A stretch of DNA of 64,000 bases from Bradyrhizobium australiense (GTDB lineage Bacteria; Pseudomonadota; Alphaproteobacteria; Rhizobiales; Xanthobacteraceae): contig NZ_JAAVLX010000004.1 of assembly GCF_013114825.1 (NCBI RefSeq), positions 372,001 to 436,000 of the forward strand. Direction: 5' to 3'. Shown here in pieces: positions 1 through 9,336 of this stretch. Position 1 is the first letter of the stretch, and each line of letters begins with the position of its first letter. The notes below the pieces were generated by a model. It was not told the origin of the DNA, ran no database searches, and worked only from the letters and a program-made list of their open reading frames with translations. Made by a program: the position numbers and the translations under genes.

Positions 1-839
1 CCCGGGATGAAGGCGCGTACAGGATCGCGCTCTCCGGCGATGAAGGCCGACGGCTGGGTGATACTGCGACCGCTCAATTCGGCCAGCTCGGCGAAGTCGA
101 AGGTCTGCGCGCGATATCGATTGAGCGGGCCACGAAAGCCGCCGGCCTGAAATGCAGCGATATAGACGGCCAGATCGGTCTCGTTCATCCAGCCTGGAAA
201 GGGCTGGGGATCGACGAGCCCATCGAGCAGCCTTGCCTCCGGCGGCTTCGGCTCGAGCCACTTGTTGTGGGGCGCCGCCCCAGACAGCGCAAAATAGATC
301 TTGCGCAGGCCGCTCGCGATGTCCGCTTCCAGCTCCGCCTCCGCGACGCCCTCCTGCTGGAAGTAGATCTGATAAAAGAAGCGGCCCTTGTAGACCGACC
401 GCGCCAGCTCGATGAAAGGCGCAGGTCCGCGCGGACGGAACGGTACGCTTAGACCGGCCACTGCCCTGATCTTGTCAGGGTGAAGCAGTGCCGTGTGCCA
501 CACGATGGGCGCACCCCAGTCGTGGCCGAAGAGAACGGCCGGGCCATCTCCCATGTGGTCGATCACGGCAATGACGTCCGAGGCGAGATGACGCAGCGTG
601 TAGGACGTGATTTCTCTTGGTTTCGAGCTTCGCCCGTAACCGCGCACGTCGAGCGCGGCTACCCGAAAACCCCGAGCCGCGAAGTGCGCGATCTGGTGGC
701 GCCAAGAGTACCAGAGCTCCGGGAATCCATGCACGCAGACGATCAGCGGGCCCGAGCCGCTGATCGCCACATTAAGTTCGATCGCTCCATTTTGGACGGT
801 GATAAAGTCCACCGCAGCCTCCCCCACATAGCCCGTCAT
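1..839 (-). CDS. Alpha/beta hydrolase, epoxide hydrolase type (3' end outside window)
   Basis: This minus-strand frame is open from its ATG at 839 to the left edge (279 codons), so the C-terminus is missing. The protein has the epoxide hydrolase/haloalkane dehalogenase layout: an oxyanion-hole HGFP motif at residues 37-40, then VRGYGRS near 65-71, and the nucleophile elbow GHDWG with Asp107 as the likely nucleophile. The catalytic His would lie beyond the edge. The start codon overlaps the stop of the upstream FAD monooxygenase gene (ATGA), so the two are translationally coupled. Monooxygenation followed by epoxide opening would be a sensible pair, but the substrate is unknown. The family call is firm; the exact reaction is inferred. 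Confidence 0.85.
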   Translation of the reverse strand, partial: MTGYVGEAAVDFITVQNGAIELNVAISGSGPLIVCVHGFPELWYSWRHQIAHFAARGFRVAALDVRGYGRSSKPREITSYTLRHLASDVIAVIDHMGDGPAVLFGHDWGAPIVWHTALLHPDKIRAVAGLSVPFRPRGPAPFIELARSVYKGRFFYQIYFQQEGVAEAELEADIASGLRKIYFALSGAAPHNKWLEPKPPEARLLDGLVDPQPFPGWMNETDLAVYIAAFQAGGFRGPLNRYRAQTFDFAELAELSGRSITQPSAFIAGERDPVRAFIP

Positions 840-2161
840 ATCAGCGACATCACGCGCGCCGCGAGCATTGGCTCGCGCAGCGCGGCCTGCGGCTTGAGCA
901 ACTGCGAGACTTCCACCGTCAGCCGGTGCACCTCGGCATCCTGCGCGGCGAGCTTGGTCAACGCCATGCCGTATTGCAGCCGCTGCGCAAGGTCGGCAGG
1001 GCGAACGCCGCGCGTAGCCGGGTAGACGAAATCGGTGACGGCAACGCCCCACGGCGTCGCGATGGTATCTTGGATGGCAGCGAAGAAGTCGCGTGCCAGC
1101 CGATCCATCGGAATATCTTCCGCCAACAACCGGTCCAGGATCACGGCTTCCTGCGCCGCCACGCTCATGCCCTGGCCGAAGACCGGGTTAAAGCGGCAAA
1201 GGGCATCGCCGATCGCAAGCAGCCCTGCCGGGAAAGCCTCCAGCCGCTCGAAATGTCGTCGCATGCTGCAAGGCAACTGGTAGCGGACGATATCGGTCAG
1301 CGGTCGCGCGTCCTTGACAGCGTCATAGATGGTCGGGGTGCGCAGGCTCCTGACAAAATCCATGAATGCCGCGCGGTCGCCCGGAGGCACATCGCCGTGA
1401 TTGCCTCCGACGGAAAGCAGCCATCGCTGCTTTTCGATCGGAAACAGGAACGCCCCGCGGCTGCTGGTGGGTGCCGACGGAAGGACAATATTGCCGAGCC
1501 AGCCGCCGTTGTGATCGAGCGGCCGCTCGACAATGGTACTTCCATACGCCTGATCAATGCCGATCTCGGTTTCTTCGGGCTTCTGCAAGGAAAGCTCTTC
1601 GAGCAGTTGCAGCGTCAGGCCGCAGCGGCCGGAAGCTTCAACTACCAAGTCAGCTTCCAGCGTCACAGCACGACCATCTTCATTATCGTAACGGACCGCC
1701 TCGATTCGCGTTGCATCACGCGATGCGACCAGCTTGGTCACGCGGGAGCGCATGCAGATGCCGATGTTCGGGGTTTGCTGAACACGTCCTCGAGTAACGG
1801 CTTCGAGTAGTGGGCGCGACATGCTGAAAATATCGAGGCCGAGATCGCGAATGGGGAATGGATCGAACCCGGGACGCTCGAACCGGATGTCCTTTCCGGT
1901 GCGGACCTTCACGGCGCCGGCTTCCGCCAGATCCTTCTCAAATCCCGGAAACAGAGTCTGCAGGGCCTTCAGCCCGCCCGCGAGCAGCATGTGCGCATGC
2001 TGGGCCTGCGGCGTGCCGCTCCGTGGCGCGGGGTCAGCGGGAAGCACGTCCCGCTCGATGAGCGTGACTTTTCCGAAATGCCTGGAGATCGCCTGAGCGG
2101 CGGTAAGGCCGGCCATGCCGGCGCCAATAACCACAGCATGACTTCTTGCAAAATCTGGCAC
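836..2161 (-). CDS. FAD-dependent monooxygenase/oxidoreductase
   Basis: This 441-residue flavoprotein starts with a Rossmann dinucleotide-binding motif (GAGMAG at residues 13-18, beta strand VVI just before). It ends its FAD domain with an IGDALCRFNPVFGQG stretch, the GD motif of para-hydroxybenzoate-hydroxylase-like enzymes that contacts the FAD ribityl chain. No signal peptide is visible, so it is probably cytoplasmic. It is the first gene of a two-gene unit with the epoxide-hydrolase-like gene, overlapping it by four bases. A GGAAAGGAG-like sequence on the plus strand near the start is not its ribosome site; the upstream minus strand carries CAGGAGGAACACG just before the ATG. The substrate cannot be deduced. 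Confidence 0.85.
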   Translation of the reverse strand: MPDFARSHAVVIGAGMAGLTAAQAISRHFGKVTLIERDVLPADPAPRSGTPQAQHAHMLLAGGLKALQTLFPGFEKDLAEAGAVKVRTGKDIRFERPGFDPFPIRDLGLDIFSMSRPLLEAVTRGRVQQTPNIGICMRSRVTKLVASRDATRIEAVRYDNEDGRAVTLEADLVVEASGRCGLTLQLLEELSLQKPEETEIGIDQAYGSTIVERPLDHNGGWLGNIVLPSAPTSSRGAFLFPIEKQRWLLSVGGNHGDVPPGDRAAFMDFVRSLRTPTIYDAVKDARPLTDIVRYQLPCSMRRHFERLEAFPAGLLAIGDALCRFNPVFGQGMSVAAQEAVILDRLLAEDIPMDRLARDFFAAIQDTIATPWGVAVTDFVYPATRGVRPADLAQRLQYGMALTKLAAQDAEVHRLTVEVSQLLKPQAALREPMLAARVMSLI

Positions 2162-2239
2162 GTGTTCCTCCTGGAAAGGAGTATGTCAAATGTGATCGGA
2201 AAAATTCAAACGGTCACGGACGCCCTGCGCAGATGCTCC

Positions 2240-2256
2240 GATAAACGAAGTTTATC
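2240..2256. promoter_or_regulatory. Inverted repeat GATAAAC-GAA-GTTTATC, candidate operator
   Basis: A perfect 7-3-7 inverted repeat lies about 80 bases upstream of the FAD monooxygenase start. Its size and AT-rich arms suit a TetR-type dimer. No regulator gene lies next to it inside the window; one could sit beyond the left edge downstream of the hydrolase. The repeat is seen directly; operator function is inferred. Confidence 0.5.
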
Positions 2257-2374
2257 TGATCTTTTTTGCGGGAATAGTGAAAGGCGTCACAAGTTTAGGT
2301 GGGCCGCTACCCAGGAAGTCTCCGCCAGTGTCGGCGGACGCGTTTCTCAGCGAGGTGCGCGCGGCACAGCTTGG

Positions 2375-2986
2375 CTAGTTTGGTCGGGCGCTGCCTTCGT
2401 ACATGAAGGTCATCGCCTTCGGTCCAGGCATATAGCCGGTCTCCACCCGATCAATCCTGAATCCCGCAGCTTCGATCATCGTGCTGATCGGTCGATTGAG
2501 GTGACAGCCGCCGCTGATGCATTTCCAGGCGGGCGTCAGCCAGTCCTGCCATCGCCTCACATTCTTGTCCGGCGCCATGCCGTGCTCCACGAACAAGAGC
2601 TTGCCGCCAGGGCGAAGCACGCGACGCATTTCGGTGAGCGCCATGGCGGCATCCGGAATGCTGCACAAGGTCCAGGTGGTCACAACGGTATCAACGCTGC
2701 GGTCCTCGAGCGGAATGGCTTCCGCCGAAGCTTCGATGAAGTTGACCGGCGTAGCCGGATGCCGAGCATCGCGGGCCATTGCCAGAAGCTTCGGGGCCGG
2801 TTCCAGCGCCAGCAGCTCCGTTACCGGTGACCGATAGAAGGGCAAGTTGCGGCCCGAGCCGGTCCCGATCTCGAGGACGCGACCTTCGGCCGCGCCGATC
2901 ACGCGCTCGCGATACGGCTGCAGTTGCTTGTTTCGCATCGCGAGATCGCAGAGCCTCGGCAGGATGACGTCGTTGTAGAAGCCCAT
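2375..2986 (-). CDS. Class I SAM-dependent methyltransferase (type 11)
   Basis: This 203-residue protein carries the SAM-binding glycine motif VLEIGTGSGRN at about 37-47 and the motif LLFVEHG after strand 5, as in the UbiE/METTL7-like group. The N-terminal helix FYNDVILPRLCDLAM is typical of small-molecule or lipid methyltransferases of this group. GAAGGAAT about 6 bases before the ATG is a good ribosome site. It lies alone between the FAD/hydrolase pair and the copper operon, on the same strand as both. The methyl acceptor is unknown. Confidence 0.85.
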   Translation of the reverse strand: MGFYNDVILPRLCDLAMRNKQLQPYRERVIGAAEGRVLEIGTGSGRNLPFYRSPVTELLALEPAPKLLAMARDARHPATPVNFIEASAEAIPLEDRSVDTVVTTWTLCSIPDAAMALTEMRRVLRPGGKLLFVEHGMAPDKNVRRWQDWLTPAWKCISGGCHLNRPISTMIEAAGFRIDRVETGYMPGPKAMTFMYEGSARPN

Positions 2987-3031
2987 AACTTGATTCCTTC
3001 AGGTCGGCCGACAGATTAGCTGTCCGAAAAT

Positions 3032-3787
3032 CTAGCAGCGGCGCTCGACGAACTTCATGATTTCCTCCGGCGCCGAAAAGATCACGGCGGCCCGATCACC
3101 CATCATACCTGCCGGCAAAAGAGCCGGCGCGTCCTGCTCCGGCCCCTCCTTGCTGGTATCGGTCCTGAAGCGCAGATTACGCTCCCAGAAAGCCCGCGTC
3201 TTGCCATCAGCCGTGGTGACCCGATAGGTGTCGCGGCAATAGCTGATGGTTTTGACCTGAATGCCCGGCTCAAGCGTTTTGAGATTTGGATCGGCGCCGC
3301 CGCCCATCATGCCACCCATCATCCCTCCCATGCCGCCCATCTGTCCTTGTTGCGCACTTTGGCTAGGCGCTGCGCCAGGTTTGGTGGCTTCTTTCAGGAA
3401 TGCCAGGAGGTCTGCCCGGGCCGGAGCGTCCTTGATCCCCGCAAATGGCATCTCGTTGCCGGGAACGAGATGCTGCGGATCGGTCAGCCATTGATCGAGC
3501 GTTCGGTCATCCCAGGTCAATCCGGACGATTTCAACGGATCGGAAAAGCGCTCGAAGCTTGGCAGCGTACCGGCCTTGCGTCCCCACAGGTCGGCAAGGC
3601 TCGGTCCCGTCATGTTGCGATCGCGCTCCAGCGAATGGCATGCTGCGCAGGCCCTGAAACTGCGTTCGCCGCGGGCGGCGTTGCCTTGTTGCGCATGGAG
3701 AGAGGAGACGCTGAGAACAGCCATAAGGGCCGAAGCAGCCGCCAACCTGAAGCTTGGCATCGTGCGGGGGATCACTGCGTAAATCAT
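3032..3787 (-). CDS. Class I c-type cytochrome with Met/Gly-rich linker
   Basis: A signal peptide (residues about 10-33, ending LHAQ) precedes a class I cytochrome c domain with the haem motif CAACH at 47-51 and the likely axial Met113 in GNEMPF. A Gly/Met-rich linker follows at about 149-163, a composition often used to bind Cu(I), and then a C-terminal domain of about 85 residues with two Cys that I do not recognise. GAGGTGAACC precedes the ATG. It is the last gene of the cus-like operon, 8 bases after the RND pump. The extra domain makes it longer than a usual small cytochrome c. A role in periplasmic copper redox chemistry is inferred from context. Confidence 0.85.
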   Translation of the reverse strand: MIYAVIPRTMPSFRLAAASALMAVLSVSSLHAQQGNAARGERSFRACAACHSLERDRNMTGPSLADLWGRKAGTLPSFERFSDPLKSSGLTWDDRTLDQWLTDPQHLVPGNEMPFAGIKDAPARADLLAFLKEATKPGAAPSQSAQQGQMGGMGGMMGGMMGGGADPNLKTLEPGIQVKTISYCRDTYRVTTADGKTRAFWERNLRFRTDTSKEGPEQDAPALLPAGMMGDRAAVIFSAPEEIMKFVERRC

Positions 3788-3795
3788 GGTTCACC

Positions 3796-6700
3796 TCATT
3801 CGGCTGGCTCCGCAACGCGTGGGACTTTTTTCGATGACCTTGCAATCGCCGCGACCGACTTGCCGCTTTCGGGATCGCCGGGCAGTCCAAAGCTTTTAAC
3901 GATGCCGAATACCGCCGGGATCACGATCAGCGTCAGCAATGTCGAGGAGATCATGCCGCCGATCATCGGGACGGCGATGCGCTGCATGATCTCCGAGCCG
4001 GTGCCGGTGGTCCACATGATCGGGAGCAGGCCGGCCATGATCGCGACCACCGTCATCATCTTCGGACGCACCCGTTCGACCGCGCCCTCCATAATGGCGT
4101 CGTAGAGGTCGCCTCGCGTCAGCGCGCCGCCTTCCGCCGCGCGCCGCGCCCGCCGATCATCAAGCGCCTGGTTGAGATAGATCAGCATCACCACGCCGGT
4201 CTCAGCCGCGACGCCGGCCAGCGCGATGAAACCGACGACAACGGCGACCGACAGATTGAAACCTAGCCACCACATCAGCCAGAGGCCGCCGACCAGCGCA
4301 AACGGCAGCGACAGCATCACGATCAAGGTTTCCGTCAATGAGCGGAAATTCAGATAGAGCAGCAGGAAGATGATCGCGAGCGTCACGGGCACCACGATCT
4401 TGAGACGCGCTGTGGCCCGCTCCAGATACTCATACTGCCCGCTCCACATGACGTAGGCGCCCGGTGGAAACTGGATGCTGGCTTTCACCGCCGCTTGCGC
4501 ATCGGCGACATAGCTGCCGAGGTCGCGGTCCCGGATGTCGACATAGATGTAGGTCGCCAATTGGCCGTTCTCGGTGCGGATCGAGGACGGCCCCCTCGCC
4601 GGGGTCACCTTGGCCACTTCGCCGAGCGGGACTGCGCCGCCGGCCGGCATCGGCACCAGCACGTCGCTCGCAATCGCCTTCGGATTGTCGCGCAAATCCC
4701 GCGGGTAGCGCATGTTGACGGAAAAGCGCTGGCGTCCCTCGACTGTCGTCGTGACCGTCTGCCCACCAAGCGCCGCTGCAATGGTGTCCTGGACGTCCTG
4801 GACCATGATGCCGTAGCGCGCCATCGCTTCGCGGTCCGGCGTGATCTCCAGATAATAGCCGCCGATGACGCGCTCGGCGTAGGCGGACGAGGTGCCGGGA
4901 ACCGCCTTCAGGACCTGCTCGATCTGCTTGGCGAGCTTGTCGATCTCAATCAGATCGGTGCCGATCACCTTGACTCCGATGGGGGTACGGATGCCGGTCG
5001 ACAGCATGTCGATGCGGGCCTTGATCGGCATGGTCCAGGCGTTGGAGACGCCAGGAAACTGCAACGCCTTGTCCATCTCCGCGATCAGGCTGTCGATCGT
5101 CACGCCGGGTCGCCATTCCTGCTTCGGTTTGAGATTGACGACGGTCTCGTACATTTCCGATGGCGCCGGATCGGTTGCGGTCGCGGCGCGGCCTGCCTTG
5201 CCGTAGACAGACGCGACTTCCGGAAACGATCGGATGATCCGATCCTGGGTCTGCATCAGTTCAGCGGATTTGGTGATAGAGATGCCTGGCAATGTCGTCG
5301 GCATGTAGAGCAGCGTACCCTCGTTCAGGTTCGGCATGAACTCGGTGCCGAGCTGGCGGGCTGGCCAGATGCTCACGGCCAGGGTGGCAAGCGCGATCAG
5401 GATCACGAGGGACTTGGCGCGCAGCACGCCCTTGATCACCGGTCGATAGATGAAGATCAGGAAACGGTTGAACGGATTCTTGTGCTCAGGAACGATTCTG
5501 CCATGGATGAAGATCACCATCAGCGCCGGCACCAGCGTCACCGAGAGCAGCGCGGCGGCGGCCATGGCGAAGGTCTTTGTGAAGGCCAGTGGACCGAACA
5601 GCCGTCCTTCTTGCGACTCCAGCGTAAAGATGGGCATGAACGACACGGTGATAATCAGCAGGCTGAAGAACAGCGCCGGCCCGACCTGCGCGGCCGCCTC
5701 GATCAGGATAGCTACCCGGGACTTTCCGGGCTCGGCCCGTTCGAGGTGCTTGTGGGCATTCTCGATCATGACGATCGCTGCATCCACCATCGCGCCGATT
5801 GCGATCGCAATGCCGCCAAGGCTCATGATGTTGGAGCCGAGCCCAAGCAGCTTCATGGCGCCGAACGCCATCAATATGCCGACCGGCAGCATCAGAATCG
5901 CAACCAGCGCACTGCGGAAGTGCAGCAGGAACACGATGCAGACCAGCGCGACGACAACACTTTCCTCGAACAGCGTGTGCTTAAGCGTGTCAATGGCCGC
6001 GTAAATCAGGTTCGAGCGGTCGTAGACCGGCACGATCTCGACCGAGTTCGGCAGGCTGCTGGCGATTTCCTTGAAACGCTTCTTGACATTCTGGATCACA
6101 TTGAGCGCGTTGACGCCGAAGCGCTGCAATATGATGCCGCTCGCGACCTCGCCCTCCCCGTTCAGTTCGGTGATGCCGCGCCGCTCGTCGGGGCCGAGCT
6201 CGACCCGGGCTACGTCGCGAAGCAGCACCGGCGTGCCATTGCTCACCTTCAGCACGACGTTTCCGAGGTCATTGATCCCCTGCAGATAGCCCTTGCCGCG
6301 GATGACGTATTCGAATTCGGATAGTTCGACGGTGCGGCCGCCGACATCGGCATTGCTGGCGCGGATCGCCTCGCGCATCTTCTGCATGCTAATGCCGCGG
6401 TCGCGCATGCGCTGCGGATCGAGGATCACGTTATACTGCTTCACGAACCCGCCGACGCTCGCCACTTCCGCGACACCCTCGGCCTTGGCGAGCGCGAACT
6501 TCAGATTCCAGTCCTGGATTCTGCGCGTGTCGGAAAGGTTCAGCTCCTTCGATATGATGGCGTATTGGTAGACCCAGCCGACGCCGGTCGCATCCGGGCC
6601 GATGGTCGGCGCCACGCCAGCGGGCAGCCGCGACGTCGCACTGTTGAGGAATTCCAGCACGCGCGAGCGCGCCCAGTAAATGTCGGTGCCGTCCTCGAAA

Positions 6701-6987
6701 ATGACATAGACGAACGACACTCCGAAGAACGAGAAGCCGCGGACGACTTTCGATTTCGGAACCGTGAGCATCGCCGTCGTCAGGGGATAGGTGACCTGGT
6801 CCTCAATGACCTGCGGCGCTTGGCCCGGATATTCGGTGTAGACGATCACCTGAGTGTCGGAGAGGTCCGGAATGGCGTCCAGCGGCAGATGGACGAGCGC
6901 GTAGATGCCGGCTGCAGCGGCGAAGCCGCTGCCGAATAGCACCAGCAGGAGGTTACGAGCCGACCAAGCGATCAAGCGGGCAATCAT
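3796..6987 (-). CDS. cusA: Heavy-metal RND efflux pump, CusA/CzcA family
   Basis: At 1063 residues this is a full-length HME-RND proton/metal antiporter of the inner membrane. An N-terminal membrane helix and the loop leading to DLSDTQVIVYTEYPGQAPQ are typical of the family. The transmembrane 4 signature reads GAMVDAAIVMIENAHK, which is the Cu/Ag (CusA) form rather than the DFG-containing CzcA form, so monovalent copper or silver is the likely substrate. The gene overlaps the adaptor gene upstream by four bases (ATGA) and is followed 8 bases later by the cytochrome gene. No outer-membrane TolC/CusC partner is present in the window, so that part must come from elsewhere. Confidence 0.95.
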   Translation of the reverse strand: MIARLIAWSARNLLLVLFGSGFAAAAGIYALVHLPLDAIPDLSDTQVIVYTEYPGQAPQVIEDQVTYPLTTAMLTVPKSKVVRGFSFFGVSFVYVIFEDGTDIYWARSRVLEFLNSATSRLPAGVAPTIGPDATGVGWVYQYAIISKELNLSDTRRIQDWNLKFALAKAEGVAEVASVGGFVKQYNVILDPQRMRDRGISMQKMREAIRASNADVGGRTVELSEFEYVIRGKGYLQGINDLGNVVLKVSNGTPVLLRDVARVELGPDERRGITELNGEGEVASGIILQRFGVNALNVIQNVKKRFKEIASSLPNSVEIVPVYDRSNLIYAAIDTLKHTLFEESVVVALVCIVFLLHFRSALVAILMLPVGILMAFGAMKLLGLGSNIMSLGGIAIAIGAMVDAAIVMIENAHKHLERAEPGKSRVAILIEAAAQVGPALFFSLLIITVSFMPIFTLESQEGRLFGPLAFTKTFAMAAAALLSVTLVPALMVIFIHGRIVPEHKNPFNRFLIFIYRPVIKGVLRAKSLVILIALATLAVSIWPARQLGTEFMPNLNEGTLLYMPTTLPGISITKSAELMQTQDRIIRSFPEVASVYGKAGRAATATDPAPSEMYETVVNLKPKQEWRPGVTIDSLIAEMDKALQFPGVSNAWTMPIKARIDMLSTGIRTPIGVKVIGTDLIEIDKLAKQIEQVLKAVPGTSSAYAERVIGGYYLEITPDREAMARYGIMVQDVQDTIAAALGGQTVTTTVEGRQRFSVNMRYPRDLRDNPKAIASDVLVPMPAGGAVPLGEVAKVTPARGPSSIRTENGQLATYIYVDIRDRDLGSYVADAQAAVKASIQFPPGAYVMWSGQYEYLERATARLKIVVPVTLAIIFLLLYLNFRSLTETLIVMLSLPFALVGGLWLMWWLGFNLSVAVVVGFIALAGVAAETGVVMLIYLNQALDDRRARRAAEGGALTRGDLYDAIMEGAVERVRPKMMTVVAIMAGLLPIMWTTGTGSEIMQRIAVPMIGGMISSTLLTLIVIPAVFGIVKSFGLPGDPESGKSVAAIARSSKKVPRVAEPAE

Positions 6988-8390
6988 GGCTGAGCTCCCT
7001 CGGCAAAGCCCTTGAGTGCCGCCTTCAGGTTACTTTCCGCATCGATTAGAAAATTCGCCGAAATGACGACAGGCTCGCCGTCTTTCAGCCCGCTGCGGAT
7101 TTCGACTAGTCCGCCTCCCCGACGGCCGAGCTTGACATCGCGGGGTTCGAATCGGCCCTCGCCCTTGTCGACCAGAACGACTTGGCGCGACCCCGTATCG
7201 AGCACCGAGCTGTCGGGGACCGCCAAAACAGGCTCCGCGCCGCCGATCTCGATATCAGCGTCCACGTACATGTCCGGCAGTAATACGAGGTCCGGATTGG
7301 CGAGTTCGACCCGAACGCGGGTTGTCCGTGTCTCGCGGTTGACCTGGGGATAAATGACCGAGATCTTTCCGGAGGAGTCCCTCCCCGGGGAGCTGCGCAC
7401 GCGCAAGGTTACGGGTTGTCCGACGGCAAGCGAGCCGAGGTCGCGCTCGGCTACGTCAATCATCGCCCAGACCACCGACGTGTCCGCGACGCGGAAGAGC
7501 ACATCGCCCGGTTGGGCTCGCATACCCTGAACCGCATTGCGTTCCAGCACGATGCCGTCGCGTGGGGCCGACCACCCGACAGTCACAGGAACGACCCGCG
7601 TTCTTTCGATCTCGGTGATTACCGCGTCGGGCACGTCAAGGTTCATCAAGCGCTGCCGTGAACCGCGTCCGTAGGACGGTTCGCCCGCCGTAGTCTTAGA
7701 CGTCAATGTCGTCACATACTCGGCGGCCGCACTGGAAACTGCCGGACTGTAGACCTGCATCAGCGGCTGTCCCTTCTTGACGAAGGTGCCAGTCGTGACG
7801 TCGGCGACCGATTGCAGGTAGGTTTCCGCGCGCATCGCGATGACGGAGACTCGACGCTCGTCGAGTTGGATCGTGCCTGGCGCCCGCACGACCGTCCGGA
7901 TCGGGCGGAGGGCCGCTGGCTCCGATTTGGCGCCGGTTCGTTGAACTTTCCCGGGCGACAATCTGATGGCGCCGTCGTCGCTGTCCTCGCCCTCATAAAC
8001 GGGAATGTAGTCCATCCCCATCGAGTCCTTTTTGGGCGTCGGCGAAACATCCGGCAGGCCCATGGGATTGCGGTAGTATTTGATCTTGCGATCGGTGGGC
8101 GTGGCCGCCGCACTTTCCTGCGGCGGATCGCTGAAACTAATGTCGGCGCCCGGAGGCACAGCGCGATAATCGCGGCCGTCAGGCGTCTTCTTCGGCGTCA
8201 GCGAATAGAGCGGCTTGCCATCGGGATCCTGATAATAGGTCGCAGCAGCAGCCGGTTCGGCGCGCGCCTGCTCAATGACGTGCGCATGCTTCGCCTCTCC
8301 GCTCGGCCAGAGATATGGGCGCGAGAGGACGCCAGCGCCCGCCGCGGCCGTGACGGCAGCGACGATCCCAACCACAGCTGACCGTTTCAT
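6984..8390 (-). CDS. cusB: RND efflux periplasmic adaptor, CusB type
   Basis: The 468-residue membrane fusion protein has an N-terminal signal/anchor segment. Two heavy-metal-binding-domain-like segments follow at about 50-85 and 103-135; the second includes YRNPMGLPDVSPTPKKDSMG, a Met-containing version of the YHS-like domain fused to many CusB proteins. Barrel-sandwich and beta-barrel regions follow (RAPGTIQLDERRVSVIAMRAE, later VGWSAPRDGIVLERNAVQGM). It links the inner-membrane pump to an outer-membrane channel and passes metal to the pump. It overlaps the FixH-like gene upstream and the pump gene downstream by four bases each, which argues for tight co-expression. Confidence 0.93.
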   Translation of the reverse strand: MKRSAVVGIVAAVTAAAGAGVLSRPYLWPSGEAKHAHVIEQARAEPAAAATYYQDPDGKPLYSLTPKKTPDGRDYRAVPPGADISFSDPPQESAAATPTDRKIKYYRNPMGLPDVSPTPKKDSMGMDYIPVYEGEDSDDGAIRLSPGKVQRTGAKSEPAALRPIRTVVRAPGTIQLDERRVSVIAMRAETYLQSVADVTTGTFVKKGQPLMQVYSPAVSSAAAEYVTTLTSKTTAGEPSYGRGSRQRLMNLDVPDAVITEIERTRVVPVTVGWSAPRDGIVLERNAVQGMRAQPGDVLFRVADTSVVWAMIDVAERDLGSLAVGQPVTLRVRSSPGRDSSGKISVIYPQVNRETRTTRVRVELANPDLVLLPDMYVDADIEIGGAEPVLAVPDSSVLDTGSRQVVLVDKGEGRFEPRDVKLGRRGGGLVEIRSGLKDGEPVVISANFLIDAESNLKAALKGFAEGAQP

Positions 8391-8797
8391 TTGTCGGCCT
8401 GAATAACGAGCTTGTTTTCGATCGTGCCGGTTTCGCCCTGCACCTTGGCACCGAGCGACAACTGCCAGCGGCCAGCCATGCCAAAGCTGGCCTTGAACCG
8501 GTAGGTCCCGGGTTCCGTCGCCGGCAGCGGAGTAAGCTTGGTGACCATCTCCTGCATGGCATCCGGAGCCATGTCGAGGCGCGTGGCGAAGATGACCGCG
8601 TCCGGAACAGGCTTGCCGGTCGTCTTGTCGACGAGCTTCACGGCGATCGTCCTGTCCGGACCGGTCTTGACGGCCGGTTCGACGAGCTTGAATTCGTAGT
8701 TTTTGATATCGGCGAGCGCGACGGTCGCGGCGCTTGTCAGGGCAGCGCCGGTCAGCGCAACCCGCAGGCCGCGCGAAAACTGAATAGCCTTCATCAT
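8387..8797 (-). CDS. FixH/YtkA-like periplasmic protein
   Basis: This 136-residue protein has an N-terminal signal peptide (cleavage near ALA-DI, residue 30). Its beta-rich domain carries the FixH/YtkA pattern: a VKLVDKTTGKPVPDAVI strand, a Met pair region, then PGTYRFKASFGMAGRWQLSL. Members of this family often sit beside copper efflux or cytochrome oxidase assembly genes and are thought to help handle copper in the periplasm. It overlaps the adaptor gene by four bases, so it belongs to the same transcript. The family assignment is from sequence pattern; the copper role is inferred from context. Confidence 0.75.
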   Translation of the reverse strand: MMKAIQFSRGLRVALTGAALTSAATVALADIKNYEFKLVEPAVKTGPDRTIAVKLVDKTTGKPVPDAVIFATRLDMAPDAMQEMVTKLTPLPATEPGTYRFKASFGMAGRWQLSLGAKVQGETGTIENKLVIQADK

Positions 8798-8871
8798 GGT
8801 ATCCTCAATCTACTGGTCAGCCGCCACGGCGGCATGGCGCGGACGCCACCAGGCGCCGCGGGACTTCGGCG

Positions 8872-9246
8872 TTACGCCGAAAGGACCAGGGATCGGGGAG
8901 GTTTTGGCGGAGGTGAATACCCGAGGCTATCCACTTCCGGATCGCTGCCGGGCAGCAGCATCCGGAGCGTCACGGGCTGGATTTCGGCGATGCCGGCCGG
9001 CAGCGGTCCCTGCAACGGGGTCGATACGCAGAGCGCCATCAATGGGCACTGGTCGCAATCGACCGGGGCCGATTTCTCCGGGCAGCACGCCATGTCATCG
9101 GACATGACGACGGTGTCATCGGAAATCGCCGTCATGGCCACCGGTGCCGTCATGCCGCCACCCGCCCGCGCGGTGAGCGGGGCCATGACGAGGCCGACGA
9201 TTACAAAAATCGCCAGCAGCCGGCAAAGGTGAATTGGGTATTTCAC
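8872..9246 (-). CDS. Small exported Cys-rich protein of the copper locus
   Basis: I chose a GTG start at 9246, which puts the hydrophobic signal segment (ICRLLAIFVIVGLVMAPL-like) at the very N-terminus and gives 124 residues; an ATG at 9297 would add 17 residues ahead of it. The mature part has a dense Cys cluster (ACCPEK, VDCDQCP, ALC) within about 25 residues, suited to binding soft metals, and a proline-rich tail. I know no characterised family for it. It is the first gene of the minus-strand copper operon, 74 bases before the FixH-like gene, and divergent from the copper storage gene. Confidence 0.65.
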   Translation of the reverse strand: MKYPIHLCRLLAIFVIVGLVMAPLTARAGGGMTAPVAMTAISDDTVVMSDDMACCPEKSAPVDCDQCPLMALCVSTPLQGPLPAGIAEIQPVTLRMLLPGSDPEVDSLGYSPPPKPPRSLVLSA

Positions 9247-9336
9247 GGGTCCAGTTTCGCACATCCCGGCCCACGATGGGAAGCGGAGTTCCATCACGAA
9301 ACCGCGGGTTTCCTTAACGTCGGCCGGCGGACAAAG

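Noticed and set aside
4495..6324. 609-codon plus-strand frame opposite the RND pump gene
   Set aside because: It is antisense to cusA, whose protein is unmistakable. Its product is rich in Arg, His and Asp in the way GC-rich shadow frames are, and shows no domain.
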